Assembly: GCF_020889705.1 (NCBI RefSeq)
Contig: NZ_JACMYP010000026.1
Coordinates: 1-50,855 of the forward strand
DNA: 50,855 bases
Direction of reading: 5' to 3'
Source: Bradyrhizobium altum
Lineage (GTDB): Bacteria > Pseudomonadota > Alphaproteobacteria > Rhizobiales > Xanthobacteraceae
Part shown: in pieces, positions 1 to 9,590 of the stretch
Layout of the letters: every line of letters starts with the position of its first letter
Numbering within the stretch: position 1 is the first letter of the stretch
Position numbers and translations under genes: made by a program
The notes under the pieces: generated by a model
Told to the model about the DNA's origin: nothing
Databases searched by the model: none
The model's input: the letters and a program-made list of their open reading frames with translations, nothing else

Positions 1-137
1 TTGTTGGCGAGGATTCCGCCGCGCCCAAGCGCCACGGGAACGGTCCAGCCATCGGCCGTCAGCCAGCCCCGGCGCGGATCGCCGGCGGCGCTGCGGACCT
101 CGATGGCGGAGAGCGGGCGATCACGTTTTACTGTCAT
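1..137 (-). CDS. L,D-transpeptidase family protein (N-terminal part, cut by window edge)
   Basis: Only the first 45 codons are inside the window; the gene runs off the left end. Reading the minus strand from ATG at 137 gives a peptide starting MTVKRDRPLS and containing GWLTADGWTVPVALGRGG. This resembles the N-terminus of short rhizobial YkuD-type L,D-transpeptidases, which form 3-3 or lipoprotein cross-links in peptidoglycan. The catalytic HxxxxxxCHG region would lie outside the window, so the assignment depends on the N-terminal pattern alone. It is transcribed divergently from the response regulator at 381. Confidence 0.6.
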   Translation of the reverse strand, partial: MTVKRDRPLSAIEVRSAAGDPRRGWLTADGWTVPVALGRGGILAN

Positions 138-174
138 ATAAGTGATTGAAATAGCTGGTGTTCCCTTAAGAATC

Positions 175-188
175 GTTCAAAACTGAAC
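175..188. promoter_or_regulatory. Small inverted repeat in the divergent leader
   Basis: GTTCA-AAAC-TGAAC is a perfect 5-bp inverted repeat in an AT-richer stretch between the two divergent genes. It could be a regulator site, possibly for the neighbouring response regulator, but arms this short can occur by chance. The rest of the 138-380 intergenic region shows no other clear signal. Confidence 0.25.
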
Positions 189-380
189 TTGCCTTGGATG
201 AACAGATCATTCTATCTCCCGGCATTACAGGACATTCACGTCCTGCCCCGCCGGATTTGAGGTAGACTGCGCTGCCTTGTGAATCGGTAACGACGGCCTA
301 CCTGAGCACGTATCTAGCCGATGCTACGGCCATAAGCGCCCTCCGCTTCTGACCGCCCCGCCCCCCGAAGGATTGTACCT

Positions 381-1067
381 ATGGCCAATGCCCGCAAGAT
401 CTTGATCGTGGATGACGATACCGATCTGCGCGATACGCTGGTCGAGCAGCTGTCCCTGCACGAGGAGTTCGAAGCCTCGGCAGTCGATACCGGTGCCAAG
501 GGCGCCACTGCCGCCAAAGCCAATTCCCCCGATCTGGTCTTGATGGACGTCGGCCTGCCCGACACCGACGGCCGCGAAGTGGTCCGCTCGCTTCGCAAGG
601 GCGGCTTCAAGGCCCCAATCATCATGCTGACCGGCCACGACACCGATTCCGATACCATCCTCGGCCTGGAAAGTGGCGCCAACGATTATGTGGCGAAGCC
701 GTTCCGCTTCGCGGTGCTGCTGGCCCGGATCAGGGCGCAGCTGCGCCAGCACGAGGCCAGCGAGGACGCGGTGTTCTCGGTCGGCCCCTACTCGTTCCGG
801 CCCGGCTCGAAGATGCTCACCGGCGCCAATGCCAGGAAGGTCCGGCTGACCGAGAAGGAAACCGCGATCCTGCGCTTCCTCTACCGCGCCGGCCAGATGC
901 CGGTGTCGCGCGAGACCCTGCTCCAGGAAGTCTGGGGCTACAATTCCGGCGTCACCACCCACACGCTGGAAACCCACATCTACCGCCTCCGCCAGAAGAT
1001 CGAGAAGGACGCCGCCAACCCGGAAATCCTGGTGACGGAAGCCGGTGGCTACAAGCTGGTGCCGTGA
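381..1067 (+). CDS. OmpR/PhoB-family response regulator (CenR-like)
   Basis: A 228-residue two-component response regulator. The N-terminal receiver domain has the acidic pocket D11-D13, the phosphoacceptor Asp56 in LVLMDVGLPD, Thr84 and Lys106 in YVAKPF. The C-terminal winged-helix DNA-binding domain (about 130-228) ends with the typical THTLETHIYRLRQKIE recognition helix and an EAGGYKLVP wing. The overall pattern resembles CenR, the cell-envelope regulator of Caulobacter and rhizobia, and the divergent L,D-transpeptidase would suit an envelope regulon, but the CenR identity is inferred. No histidine kinase gene is adjacent, so its partner is encoded elsewhere. Confidence 0.9.
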   Translation: MANARKILIVDDDTDLRDTLVEQLSLHEEFEASAVDTGAKGATAAKANSPDLVLMDVGLPDTDGREVVRSLRKGGFKAPIIMLTGHDTDSDTILGLESGANDYVAKPFRFAVLLARIRAQLRQHEASEDAVFSVGPYSFRPGSKMLTGANARKVRLTEKETAILRFLYRAGQMPVSRETLLQEVWGYNSGVTTHTLETHIYRLRQKIEKDAANPEILVTEAGGYKLVP

Positions 1068-1124
1068 TACGCTTCGCGCTCAACGATTCGTGAAATCGAG
1101 GCGCACCGCGGTTACCGGCCCTGA

Positions 1125-1565
1125 ATGTCGATCGATGATGACGTAGCCCTGCTTGAGCAGGTCCCGACGATGCGTCTGTTGGGCGACAGCTCCTTGCGCA
1201 TGCTGGCGATTGGCTCCGAGCAACGCGATTTCAACGCAGGCGAGGTGCTGTTCAAGACCGGCGACACGGCCGATGCCGGCTATGTCGTGCAGCGCGGCAC
1301 GTTCCGGGTCGAGGAAGGCGGCGCCGAGATCATCGCCGGTCCCGGCGCGCTGATCGGCGAGCTCGCATTGATCGTCGCGATGAAACGGCCCTCGACCGCG
1401 ACCGCGCTGGAGCGCGGCTCGGTGATCCGCGTCGCGCGCAGCCTGTTCCAGCGCGTGCTGGAAAGCGATCCGGCCGCGGCCCGCCGCCTGCGCGACGAGC
1501 TCGCGCTGCGGACGAGCCAGCTCGCGAGCGACATTTTGATCGCGGGCGGGAAGCTGAGCACGTAG
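1125..1565 (+). CDS. Cyclic nucleotide-binding domain protein without a DNA-binding domain
   Basis: A 146-residue protein consisting of one cNMP-binding (Crp-like) beta-roll. Recognisable pieces are FNAGEVLFKTGDTADAGYVV, the glycine turns and a phosphate-binding-cassette-like GELALI....RPSTATA. The protein ends after a C-helix (SDPAAARRLRDELALRTSQL), so the helix-turn-helix of a true Crp/Fnr regulator is absent. It probably senses or sequesters a ligand, or acts through a protein partner. It follows the response regulator by 57 bp on the same strand and may be co-transcribed. The canonical cAMP-binding Arg is seen only loosely (RPSTATA), so the ligand is unknown. Confidence 0.85.
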   Translation: MSIDDDVALLEQVPTMRLLGDSSLRMLAIGSEQRDFNAGEVLFKTGDTADAGYVVQRGTFRVEEGGAEIIAGPGALIGELALIVAMKRPSTATALERGSVIRVARSLFQRVLESDPAAARRLRDELALRTSQLASDILIAGGKLST

Positions 1566-1596
1566 CCGCCGTCGTTGCGGCGACAGCTCATTGATC

Positions 1597-1703
1597 CGTC
1601 ACCCTGAGGAGCGCGCTCTTGCGCGCGTCTCGAAGGGTCGACGGCCACCAGCCGGGCCGATTCATCCTTCGAGGCTCGCTCCGCTCGCGCCTCAGGATGA
1701 CGG
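1597..1703. repeat. Palindromic intergenic repeat, family A
   Basis: The outer arms CCGTCACCCTGAGG and CCTCAGGATGACGG are near-perfect inverted complements, with inner arms around TCGAAGGGT and ATCCTTCGA. It lies between the convergent genes at 1125 and 1724, where it may also act as a terminator. A second copy of the same family is at 47228-47331. Confidence 0.85.
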
Positions 1704-1723
1704 TGCTTAGGCTGACGCCGCGT

Positions 1724-2539
1724 CTAAACCTCCATCACCGCCGTCACAGGCACATGATCCGACGGCCGCTCCCAGCTGCGGGCGTCGCGGGTGATCTTGA
1801 AGTCGCTGACGTGATCCTTCAGCGCGCGCGAGACCCAGATGTGATCGAGCCTGCGGCCGCGGTCGCCGACGGTCCAGTCCGCCGCGCGATAGCTCCACCA
1901 CGTGTAGACCTTTTCCGACATCGGAATCCGCTCACGCGCGATGTCGAACCATTCGCCATGCGCCTGCGCCGCGAGCAGCTTCTCGGTCTCGACCGGCGTG
2001 TGCGAGACCACCTTCAACAGCTGCTTGTGCGACCACACGTCATTCTCGTGCGGCGCGACGTTGAGGTCGCCGACCAGGATGTGACGGTCGTCGCCGCGCG
2101 GATGCAGCGGCTCGCAGGCCTTCATCTCGTCGAGGAATTGCAGCTTGTGCTCGAACTTCGGATTGAGCGCGGGATCGGGAATGTCGCCGCCGGCCGGCAC
2201 GTAGAAATTATGCAGCACCAGCGGTTTCGAAAGCTGCGCTTTCTCGCCGAAGGAAACCGAGATGTGCCGCGAGTCGATCTTGTCGCAGAACGTCCGGATG
2301 TCGGTCGTCTCGAACGGCAGGCGTGAGACGATGGCGACGCCGTGATAGCCCTTCTGCCCGTTCAGCGCGATGTGCTCATAGCCGAGCCGCTTGAAGCGCT
2401 TCAGCGGAAACGCATCGTCGATGCATTTGGTCTCCTGCAGGCACAGCACGTCCGGCCGCGCGCCCTTCAGGAATTTGGCGACGATGTCGATGCGCAGGCG
2501 CACCGAGTTGATGTTCCAGGTGGTGACGGAGAACCGCAT
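1724..2539 (-). CDS. xthA: Exodeoxyribonuclease III
   Basis: A 271-residue enzyme of the exonuclease III/AP endonuclease family, which nicks DNA 5' of abasic sites in base excision repair and degrades 3' ends. All active-site landmarks are present: Asn in TTWNINS, the metal-binding Glu in CLQETK, the Tyr/His region HNFYVPAGGD, Asp and Asn in VGDLNVAP, Asp in RRLDHIWVS and the final Asp-His pair in PSDHVPV. The length matches the E. coli enzyme (268 aa). ATG at 2539 opens directly on the conserved MRFSVTTWN strand, so the start is secure even though no strong Shine-Dalgarno sequence is seen. It lies downstream of the LolA-like gene in the same direction, separated by a repeat. Confidence 0.95.
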   Translation of the reverse strand: MRFSVTTWNINSVRLRIDIVAKFLKGARPDVLCLQETKCIDDAFPLKRFKRLGYEHIALNGQKGYHGVAIVSRLPFETTDIRTFCDKIDSRHISVSFGEKAQLSKPLVLHNFYVPAGGDIPDPALNPKFEHKLQFLDEMKACEPLHPRGDDRHILVGDLNVAPHENDVWSHKQLLKVVSHTPVETEKLLAAQAHGEWFDIARERIPMSEKVYTWWSYRAADWTVGDRGRRLDHIWVSRALKDHVSDFKITRDARSWERPSDHVPVTAVMEV

Positions 2540-2601
2540 GAGAGGTGCGTCTTAGCACGGTTCTCGGTGCGGGTTAGCGCTTTGTCCACAAGCAAGCGCT
2601 T

Positions 2602-2686
2602 GTAGGATGGGTAGAGCGCAGCGAAACCCATCATCTCAATCCGCGGCACAAAGACGATGGGTTTCGCTGCGCTCTACCCATCCTAC
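2602..2686. repeat. Palindromic intergenic repeat, family B
   Basis: The arms GTAGGATGGGTAGAGCGCAG and CTGCGCTCTACCCATCCTAC are almost perfect inverted complements spanning 85 bp, able to form a long hairpin. It sits between lolA-like and xthA. Elements with this GGATGGGTAGAGCG start are common in Bradyrhizobium intergenic DNA. Confidence 0.85.
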
Positions 2687-2695
2687 GCATCCCGC

Positions 2696-3520
2696 TCAAC
2701 CCGGCGATGAACCCGGATACGTCGTGAAGTCGATCTTGAACAGCCCCGGATCGGGCTTCTGCGTGGCGTCGAGATTGTAGACCGCAACTGTCGTCTCGTA
2801 GCCCTGCGGATCGGTGACGGTCCACTGCTTGAGCTTGCCGTCCTTGGCGCCGATCATCAGCAGGAAGCGGCTGGTGCCGACCAGCGCCTGCTTCTCCTCG
2901 ATCGTGATGCTGACGAACACGTCGTCGGCGGTGACGCTGACGACGTTGGTGTCCTTCATCAGGTCGATGCGGTCCGACAGCAGATAGCGCAGCGGGGTCT
3001 GCGACAGCGGATAGACGTCCTGGGTAGCGAGCCTGCGGTCGCGCACCGCGACCGACGAGCCGTCGGCGATCACCTCGATGGTGCTCGGATTGTCATATTC
3101 GAAGCGCAGCTTGCCGGGCTTCTGGATGTAGAAATCGCCCTTGGTCTTGGTGCCGTCGGGACCGACCTGGACGAAATTCCCGACCAGCGTCTGCAGCGAC
3201 GACAGGTACGCCGAGACCTTGGCGGCCTGCGCCTTCTGGTTGGCGTCGAAGGTCTGGAAGATGTTGGCCGGCACGTTGCGGCGTGGATCGGGAATCACCG
3301 GGTCCGGCGGTGCCTGGGTGGCGCCCGTGGTGGCCGGGCCCTTGTCCGCATTGCTCTGCGCGCCGGCGTCCTTGGCCTTCGGCGCAGCCTTCGGTCCGGC
3401 GTTGGCTACGGGTTTCGGCGGCGCCGGCGCATTCTGCGCAGTCGCGCCGCCGGCGATCGCGGCGGTGACGAGAAGAGCCAGCGCAGTGCGCGTGCCGCGG
3501 TCAATGAGATGTTTTGCCAT
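2696..3520 (-). CDS. LolA-like outer-membrane lipoprotein carrier protein
   Basis: A 274-residue secreted protein. ATG at 3520 is chosen because it opens on a basic N-terminus followed by a hydrophobic signal peptide (ALALLVTAAIAGGATA); the longer upstream reading frame has no such logic. A Pro/Ala/Lys-rich linker (about residues 30-85) leads into a LolA domain with NANQKAQAAKVSAYLSSLQT, GDFYIQKPGKLRFEYDNP and DRRLATQDVYPL. LolA chaperones carry lipoproteins across the periplasm from LolCDE to the outer membrane. The long linker is unusual against E. coli LolA but common in rhizobia. It follows ftsK by 100 bp on the same strand, an order often seen in alphaproteobacteria. Confidence 0.9.
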   Translation of the reverse strand: MAKHLIDRGTRTALALLVTAAIAGGATAQNAPAPPKPVANAGPKAAPKAKDAGAQSNADKGPATTGATQAPPDPVIPDPRRNVPANIFQTFDANQKAQAAKVSAYLSSLQTLVGNFVQVGPDGTKTKGDFYIQKPGKLRFEYDNPSTIEVIADGSSVAVRDRRLATQDVYPLSQTPLRYLLSDRIDLMKDTNVVSVTADDVFVSITIEEKQALVGTSRFLLMIGAKDGKLKQWTVTDPQGYETTVAVYNLDATQKPDPGLFKIDFTTYPGSSPG

Positions 3521-3620
3521 CAGATATGTCAGGTCTCTGTTCGACGCTCGTCCCGCTTCGCCGGATTTTATCCCGCCTCTTCCGAGGGAGATATGGTTTT
3601 TCCGTGATGATCGCCCCCGA

Positions 3621-6098
3621 TCAGAACTGGCCCTCTTCCTCCCCGACCAGGATTTCGCGCTTTCCGGCGTGATTCGCCGGGCCGACGATGCCTTCAAGTT
3701 CCATCCGCTCCATCAGCGAGGCGGCGCGGTTATAGCCGATCTGCAGCCGGCGCTGGATGTAGGAGGTCGACGCTTTGCGGTCGCGCTTGACGATCGCAAC
3801 CGCCTGCGTGAACAGGTCGCCGCCGCCGTCGCCACCCATGCCGGTGGCATCGAACACGGCGCCGTCCTCGTCGGTCGGCTCTTCCGCGGTGACGGCTTCG
3901 AGATATTCCGGCTGGCCCTGCGTCTTGAGGTGACGCACCACCTTCTCGACTTCCTCGTCGGACGCGAACGGGCCGTGCACGCGGCTGATGCGGCCGCCGC
4001 CCGCCATGTAGAGCATGTCGCCCTGGCCGAGCAGCTGCTCGGCGCCCATCTCGCCGAGGATGGTGCGGCTGTCGATCTTCGACGTCACCTGGAAGGCGAT
4101 GCGGGTCGGGAAGTTCGCCTTGATCGTGCCGGTAATGACGTCGACCGACGGACGTTGCGTGGCGAGGATCACATGCAGGCCGGCGGCGCGCGCCATCTGC
4201 GCCAGGCGCTGCACCGCGCCTTCGATGTCCTTGCCGGCGACCATCATCAGGTCGGCCATTTCGTCGACGATGATGACGATATAGGGCAGCGGCTCGAGGT
4301 CGAGCTTCTCTTCCTCGTAGATCGCCTTGCCGCTCTCCTTGTCGAAGCCGGTGTGCACGGTGCGCGTCAGCTCTTCGCCCTTGGCCTTGGCTTCGACGAG
4401 GCGCGCATTGTAGCCGTCGATGTTGCGCACGCCGAGCTTGGCCATCCGCTTGTAGCGTTCTTCCATCTCGCGCACGGCCCATTTCAGCGCGACGACGGCC
4501 TTCTTCGGGTCGGTGACGACGGGCGTCAGCAAATGCGGGATGCCGTCATAGACGGAGAGTTCGAGCATCTTGGGATCGACCATGATCAGGCGGCACTGAT
4601 CCGGACGCAGCCGGTAGACCAGGCTCAGGATCATGGTGTTGATCGCGACCGATTTGCCGGAGCCGGTGGTGCCGGCGATCAGCATATGCGGCGTGCGCGC
4701 GAGATCGATGATCACAGGATCGCCGCCGATCGTCTTGCCGAGACACAGCGGCAGCTTCGCAACCGAATCGACGCTTTCCTTGGCGACCAGCAGCTCGCGC
4801 AGATAGACCTTTTCGCGATGCGCGTTCGGCAGCTCGATGCCGATCGCGTTGCGGCCGGCGACCACGGCGACGCGGGCCGACAGCGCGCTCATCGAACGCG
4901 CGATGTCGTCGGACAATCCGATCACGCGCGACGACTTGATGCCGGGCGCGGGCTCGAGCTCGTACAGCGTGACCACCGGGCCCGGGTTGGCCTTGACGAT
5001 CTCGCCGCGCACGCCGAAGTCCTGCAGCACGCCTTCGAGCGAGCGCGAATTGGCCTCCAGCTCGGCCTTGCTCAGCGGCTGGCGATCGCTCGCCTTCGGC
5101 GCACTGAGCACCGAGACCGACGGCAGCTCGAACTTGTCGGAATTCTTCTTCTTCGGCTTCGGCTCGGCCTTCTTGCGCGGTGCGCGCGCGACGGGAACTT
5201 CCTCCTCGTCCTCTTCTTCCTCTTCGTCGTCGCCGAGGTCCTCGGCTTCGTCTTCATCCTCGTCGTGATCGTCATGCGCGGGCGCGATCGAGGGCGCCGC
5301 GCGGCCACCGCTGATATTGGGCTCCTGGCGCTCGAACGCGGCGCTGCGGCCCTGCGCTCCGCTCGACACCAGCGATTTGTAGGCGGTGGTGAACAGCCAG
5401 CCGAGCCGGGCCTTGGCGCTCATCAGCGCGTGGAACAGCCAGCCGAGCGAGACCGAGCTGCGGTCCTCATCCTCCTCGACGAACGGCTCGTCGTCGTCGG
5501 AGATCGGCGTCAGTTCCTCGTCCTGCTCCTTGGCGCCCCAGCCGCAGGCGAACAGGAAGCATGCCGCCATCGCGACGAACAGGATCAGGCCGAGCACGAC
5601 GCGGTAGATGAAGCCGGGCGGGCCGAACACCACGGCCGGTGCGCGCAGCAGCGCATCGCCAACCACGCCGCCGAGCCCGGTCGGCAGCGGCCATGCGGTG
5701 TTGTGCGGCCAGCAGCTGGCGAAGCCCGCCGCGATCACCGTGCACAGGACCCAGCAACCGAGCCGCAGCGCCTCGCGGTCGAACGGACGGTGCGTCAGCA
5801 TCCGCCAGCCCCAGACCGCGACCGGCAGCAGCAGCATGATCGCGCCGAGGCCGAGGATCTGCATCAACAGGTCGGCGCCGATCGCGCCGGGATAGCCGAG
5901 CACGTTGCGGATCGCCCGCGAGGTGGCGTGACTGAGCGACGGATCCTGCACCGACCAGGTCATCAGCGCGGCCGTGATGGCGCCCGATAGCGCGATCAGG
6001 CCGAGCCCGGTGAGCTCACGCAGCCGTCGCGCCAGCGCCTCGCGCAACGAGAGCGGCAGATGGCCGACCAGGGGGATGACACGTTCGATCGCTGGCAT
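3621..6098 (-). CDS. ftsK: DNA translocase FtsK
   Basis: An 825-residue FtsK/SpoIIIE translocase, which pumps chromosomal DNA at the division septum and activates XerCD at dif. ATG at 6098 is preferred over an in-frame ATG at 6188 because the latter lies inside the upstream aminotransferase gene. The N-terminus has four hydrophobic segments (near residues 30-50, 75-97, 110-128, 165-186). A very acidic, then Lys-rich, low-complexity linker follows (about 270-340). The motor has Walker A GTTGSGKS near residue 475 and Walker [12 protein letters not shown] near 604. The C-terminal 65 residues form the gamma winged-helix domain ([20 protein letters not shown]) that reads KOPS polarity sequences. 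The gene starts 22 bp after the aminotransferase stop codon. Confidence 0.97.
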   Translation of the reverse strand: MPAIERVIPLVGHLPLSLREALARRLRELTGLGLIALSGAITAALMTWSVQDPSLSHATSRAIRNVLGYPGAIGADLLMQILGLGAIMLLLPVAVWGWRMLTHRPFDREALRLGCWVLCTVIAAGFASCWPHNTAWPLPTGLGGVVGDALLRAPAVVFGPPGFIYRVVLGLILFVAMAACFLFACGWGAKEQDEELTPISDDDEPFVEEDEDRSSVSLGWLFHALMSAKARLGWLFTTAYKSLVSSGAQGRSAAFERQEPNISGGRAAPSIAPAHDDHDEDEDEAEDLGDDEEEEEDEEEVPVARAPRKKAEPKPKKKNSDKFELPSVSVLSAPKASDRQPLSKAELEANSRSLEGVLQDFGVRGEIVKANPGPVVTLYELEPAPGIKSSRVIGLSDDIARSMSALSARVAVVAGRNAIGIELPNAHREKVYLRELLVAKESVDSVAKLPLCLGKTIGGDPVIIDLARTPHMLIAGTTGSGKSVAINTMILSLVYRLRPDQCRLIMVDPKMLELSVYDGIPHLLTPVVTDPKKAVVALKWAVREMEERYKRMAKLGVRNIDGYNARLVEAKAKGEELTRTVHTGFDKESGKAIYEEEKLDLEPLPYIVIIVDEMADLMMVAGKDIEGAVQRLAQMARAAGLHVILATQRPSVDVITGTIKANFPTRIAFQVTSKIDSRTILGEMGAEQLLGQGDMLYMAGGGRISRVHGPFASDEEVEKVVRHLKTQGQPEYLEAVTAEEPTDEDGAVFDATGMGGDGGGDLFTQAVAIVKRDRKASTSYIQRRLQIGYNRAASLMERMELEGIVGPANHAGKREILVGEEEGQF

Positions 6099-6120
6099 AC
6101 TCAATCTTCGCGCTTCGCGA

Positions 6121-7347
6121 TTAACCCAGGGTTTCGACCAGGCGATGCATCGCCTCGGCCGTCGATTCACTGTCGGAGACCAGCGCAAGGCGGATATAGC
6201 CCGCGCCCGGATTGGAACCGTCGTTCTGCTCGCGCGCCAGATAGCTGCCGGGAATCACGCGAACGCCGGCGTCGCGATAGAGCCTGACCGTCGTCTCCTC
6301 GTCGCCGCCGCGGTCGGAGACGTCGAGCCAGACGCAGAAGCCGCCGGCAGGACGCTTGTAGCCGTAGCGGTTGCCGAGGATCTGGTCGGCGAAATCGAAC
6401 TTGATGCGATAGAGCCTGCGGTTCTCCTCGACATGCGCCTCGTCGCCATAGGCGGCGACCGCGACATGTTGCAGCGGCACCGGCACCTGCGGTGCTGCGA
6501 CATTGCGCAGCTCAAGGAATGCGGCGAGGAACTCCCGGTCGCCCGCGGCGAAGCCGACGCGCATGCCCGGCAGGTTCGAGCGCTTCGACAGCGACTGGAA
6601 CGCGACCACATTGGTGAAGTCGGGTCCGGCGCATTCAAGCATGCTGCCCGGCGCGTCGCGGGTGTAGATCTCCGAGTAGCACTCGTCGGAGAGGATCATG
6701 AAGCCGTAGCGATCAGCGAGCTGCTTCAGCCGCGTGAAATAGGCGCGTGAGGCGACCGAGCCTTGCGGATTGGCCGGCGAGGCGATGAAGAACGCGACGG
6801 TGCGCGCCAGCGTCGCCTCGTCGATCGAATCGAGGTCGGGCAGGAAGCCGTTAGCGAGCGTGGTCGGCAGATGGATCTGCTCGCAGCCGGCCGCGCGGGC
6901 GCCGGCGCCATAGGCCGGATAGAACGGATTCGGCATCAGGACTGCCGGCCGGCCCTTGCGCGGCGAGACGTAGCGTGCTGCCGTGATCGCGGCAAAGAAC
7001 AGCCCCTCGCGGCTGCCGTTCAGCACCATCACCTCGCTCTCCGGATCGACCGGACGCGGCAATTGGAACCGGGTTCCCAGCCAGGTCGCGGCCGCGCGGC
7101 GGAACGGCTCGATGCCCTTGGCCATGGGATAGCGGCCGAACTCGGCGGTGTGCCTCGCCAGCACCGGCCCAACGAAATCGGGCACAGGATGCTGCGGTTC
7201 GCCTACCGACAGCGTAATCAAGGGCTTAGCCGGTTGGTAGGGCGCCAGCAGCTCGGTGGTCCGCACGAATGGGGAGCGCTCGGCCTGGCCGGCGGATGCG
7301 ACATCGCCGGCGCCCTGCGCCAAGCCGGATGAGGCGGTCATTGCCAT
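6121..7347 (-). CDS. Class I/II PLP-dependent aminotransferase (possibly DapC-like)
   Basis: A fold-type I aminotransferase of about 408 residues. Visible landmarks include the substrate-side [21 protein letters not shown], the [11 protein letters not shown] region, the cofactor-binding [10 protein letters not shown] (NPxG) and DECYSEIY, and the lysine segment [15 protein letters not shown], in which the SK lysine forms the Schiff base and RSNLPGMR is typical of the DapC/LL-diaminopimelate aminotransferase-like group. The C-terminus carries the Arg that binds the substrate carboxylate (YIRLALV). ATG at 7347 is chosen, with another ATG six bases later; the open frame extends to a TTG at 7410 with no ribosome-binding site. 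It is the first gene of an aminotransferase-ftsK-lolA array. The exact substrate cannot be read from sequence. Confidence 0.88.
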   Translation of the reverse strand: MAMTASSGLAQGAGDVASAGQAERSPFVRTTELLAPYQPAKPLITLSVGEPQHPVPDFVGPVLARHTAEFGRYPMAKGIEPFRRAAATWLGTRFQLPRPVDPESEVMVLNGSREGLFFAAITAARYVSPRKGRPAVLMPNPFYPAYGAGARAAGCEQIHLPTTLANGFLPDLDSIDEATLARTVAFFIASPANPQGSVASRAYFTRLKQLADRYGFMILSDECYSEIYTRDAPGSMLECAGPDFTNVVAFQSLSKRSNLPGMRVGFAAGDREFLAAFLELRNVAAPQVPVPLQHVAVAAYGDEAHVEENRRLYRIKFDFADQILGNRYGYKRPAGGFCVWLDVSDRGGDEETTVRLYRDAGVRVIPGSYLAREQNDGSNPGAGYIRLALVSDSESTAEAMHRLVETLG

Positions 7348-7534
7348 GATTGAAATGCCAGCACTTTCACTGCGGTCGGAGGATAAGGGCGCCGACCGTA
7401 AACCGATCAAATCACCATAGATAGGGCGAGGTTAAGACGCGATTAACCATCGGTGGCGCGCGCGATTGGCCGGCCCGTGATATCAGCGCTGGCTCCGGGA
7501 AAACCGCGAAAATCGCACCAAATTGCTCCGAGAC

Positions 7535-8008
7535 ATGCTTCACCGCCGCGCCGTCAGGGCGCTCATCATTACGGCCGAACGCGAAGTACTGCTGATGCGG
7601 ATTCGGCCGCCGCATGGCGGCGACTGCTTCTGGATCGCGCCCGGCGGCGGCATCGAGGGCGACGAGACGGCTGAGGCGACGTTGCAGCGGGAGCTGGCCG
7701 AGGAATTGGGGCTGGTCGATTTCGCACCCGGCCCCGCCGTCTGGCGGCGTCACCACATCTTCAATTGGGGCGGCCGGCGGATCTCGCAGAAAGAAGAGTA
7801 CCGGATCGTTCGCGCCGATCGATTCGATCCCGTGATGGCCGATGAGGCCGAGGCGAAGGTGCTCGATTGCTTCCGCTGGTGGCCGATCGCCGATCTCGCG
7901 AGCGCTGAAGAGCGGCTGACGCCGCTGTCGCTCGCCGGTATCCTCGAAAGCTATTTGCGCGACGGCGCGCCGAGCGAGCTATCGGACGAGGAAGTCCTGA
8001 TCGACTGA
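7535..8008 (+). CDS. Nudix hydrolase
   Basis: A 157-residue protein with a complete Nudix box at residues 38-60 (GGGIEGD-E-TAEATLQ-RELAEELGL), matching GX5EX7REUXEEXGU, whose glutamates bind Mg2+ for hydrolysis of nucleoside diphosphates linked to another moiety. The N-terminal strand MLHRRAVRALIITAEREVLLMR and the PPHGG loop are typical of the MutT-like subgroup. ATG at 7535 starts directly before the first strand; an upstream TTG at 7523 is less likely. The substrate is not predictable. It is divergent from the aminotransferase across a 187-bp region with no distinctive motif. Confidence 0.93.
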   Translation: MLHRRAVRALIITAEREVLLMRIRPPHGGDCFWIAPGGGIEGDETAEATLQRELAEELGLVDFAPGPAVWRRHHIFNWGGRRISQKEEYRIVRADRFDPVMADEAEAKVLDCFRWWPIADLASAEERLTPLSLAGILESYLRDGAPSELSDEEVLID

Positions 8009-8217
8009 TCAGGGTTGAACAAAGCCGCACACTCGAGCACGCGCGCGACGCAGCGTGACCGCCAAACTCTGTGCGGGCACGAGTATGCCGCTCTAAGCGA
8101 CCAGATCGAGTGCCAGCACGAGCCTGGACGTGCTTACCTGCGATTGTACCCCGAAGCGCCACCACCGTGCCGCAATGTTCCACACATTGGGTCGCCGGAA
8201 CTCAAATTGGCTGGCGG

Positions 8218-9066
8218 ATGCGAATGACGAGAAGAACGGGTCGAACGGTATGCTTGGTGGCGCTGTTGTTATCGTTGTTGAGCGCCTGCGCACAGAAGCA
8301 GTACGGTGCGGGCCCAACCAACGCTTTTGCCGACGTTGCCATGCCCGGCGTAGCGGTGCAGGGCAATCCCTCTGCGGCCGATCGTTACGTTGCGGTCACG
8401 CATCGCCTGACGCTGCGCGTTCCCAGCGCCGAAATCGAAGCCGTTCAACGTCAGCACATGGCCGAATGCGCGAAGCTCGGCTGTTCGATTCTGGCTACCT
8501 CGATCGATCGTTCGAACGAGGGGCGCATCCATGCCCACGCCTCGGTCCGTATCAAACCCGAATCATTCGAAGCGTTCGCCGCGGCGTTGGCGGCGCCACC
8601 CGCCCAAATCATCATGAATGCGCAATCGTCAGAGGATCTTGCTGCGCCCATCCTTGACGACGAACGGCGGCTCGCGGCGAAGACCATGCTGCGAGACCGT
8701 CTGACGGCGCTGCTGCGCGATCAGTCGCCGAAATCGGCGGCTGACCTCGTCGCGATCGAGAAAGAGCTCGCCCAGGCCCAGGCCAACGTCGAGTCGATTA
8801 CGGCACATCACGACAATCTGCGTGCGCGCACCGACATGGTGCGTGTTGAGGTCGCCTATCTGGGCGCCGCGAGTCTGCTTGGCGGAGCCGACCTTACTCC
8901 GATTCACCAAGCCATTAGAGCGGTCGGTGAGACAGCTGTCAGCTCGGTCGCCGCGTTGATCACGACGATCGTCGCCATTGTGCCGTGGCTGCCGGTCATC
9001 GCACTAATCTGGTGGCTGGCGCGCCGTGGCCTGCGGCGATGGAGATCCCGGAAGGTGCCGGGATAA
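8218..9066 (+). CDS. DUF4349 lipoprotein with C-terminal membrane segment
   Basis: A 282-residue protein beginning MRMTRRTGRTVCLVALLLSL and carrying a lipobox (LSAC) for lipid modification at Cys near residue 24. The body has the DUF4349 pattern: a beta-strand YVAVTHRLTLRVPSAEIEA, a ferredoxin-like region with two cysteines (AECAKLGCSIL), a coiled-coil (LRDRLTALLRDQSPKSAADLVAIEKELAQAQANVESI) and a final hydrophobic helix (ALITTIVAIVPWLPVIALIWWLA) followed by basic residues. It therefore appears tethered at both ends, from the periplasmic side. ATG at 8218 (or 8224) is chosen from the signal peptide; the open frame runs further upstream without one. Function is unknown. Confidence 0.85.
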   Translation: MRMTRRTGRTVCLVALLLSLLSACAQKQYGAGPTNAFADVAMPGVAVQGNPSAADRYVAVTHRLTLRVPSAEIEAVQRQHMAECAKLGCSILATSIDRSNEGRIHAHASVRIKPESFEAFAAALAAPPAQIIMNAQSSEDLAAPILDDERRLAAKTMLRDRLTALLRDQSPKSAADLVAIEKELAQAQANVESITAHHDNLRARTDMVRVEVAYLGAASLLGGADLTPIHQAIRAVGETAVSSVAALITTIVAIVPWLPVIALIWWLARRGLRRWRSRKVPG

Positions 9067-9106
9067 CCGTTCGCCGTGGCCGAATGCCTTCAGCTTCTTG
9101 CGCGTT

Positions 9107-9511
9107 TCAGCGCGCCGGCAGCTTCTCGAACGACGGCTTGCCCTCGGGCAGATGGTGGAAGGTCTGCTTGTCGCAGGTGTAGATCGTCATCTGCGGGGTG
9201 AACACACTGGGGTCGTCGAACGTGCCGACCTTCAGGATCGTGGCCGGCAGGCCCGGTACCTTGGTCACCAGATGCGTGCCGCATTCCGGGCAGAATTCGC
9301 GCGTCACGGCACGGTCGAGGTCCTTGCGGGTGAACTGCTTGGGTTGGCTTGCGGTGTATTTGAAGCCGGTGGTCGGCATCGCCATGAACATGTTCGGTCC
9401 GCCGCCGGTGATGTACTGGCATTCGCGGCACAGGCATTGCGCCGCCATCATCGGTTCGCCCTCGGCCTCATAGCGCACGTTGCCGCAATAGCACCTGCCT
9501 TGCACCTTCAT
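9107..9511 (-). CDS. GFA-family (CENP-V/glutathione-dependent formaldehyde-activating-like) zinc protein
   Basis: A 134-residue protein with the zinc-binding cysteine pattern of the GFA/Mss4-like family: GRCYCGNVRYE near the N-terminus, QCLCRECQYITGG in the middle and FCPECGTHLV in the second half. Members are annotated after formaldehyde-activating enzyme, but most have no proven catalytic role. The start at ATG 9511 gives MKVQGRCYCGN, the canonical opening; an in-frame ATG at 9565 would add 18 residues of no recognisable pattern. It lies downstream of amtB and convergent with the DUF4349 gene. Confidence 0.9.
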   Translation of the reverse strand: MKVQGRCYCGNVRYEAEGEPMMAAQCLCRECQYITGGGPNMFMAMPTTGFKYTASQPKQFTRKDLDRAVTREFCPECGTHLVTKVPGLPATILKVGTFDDPSVFTPQMTIYTCDKQTFHHLPEGKPSFEKLPAR

Positions 9512-9590
9512 GACGTCCTCCCATTTTCGTTGTTTGTGGCCTGTCATTCCACAATGGCAGGCCATTCCGACAATATTTTCTCAAGCCGGA

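Noticed and set aside
1597..1703. Possible CRISPR or attachment site signal from repeated arms
   Set aside because: Single inverted repeats with no direct-repeat/spacer structure; better explained as palindromic intergenic elements.
3141..5990. A 949-codon open frame on the plus strand opposite ftsK and lolA
   Set aside because: It is antisense to two clear genes; its His/Arg/Asp-rich protein is the usual GC-rich shadow of a real frame.
7412..7756. Minus-strand frame overlapping the Nudix gene start
   Set aside because: It overlaps a clear Nudix gene on the other strand and has no domain.
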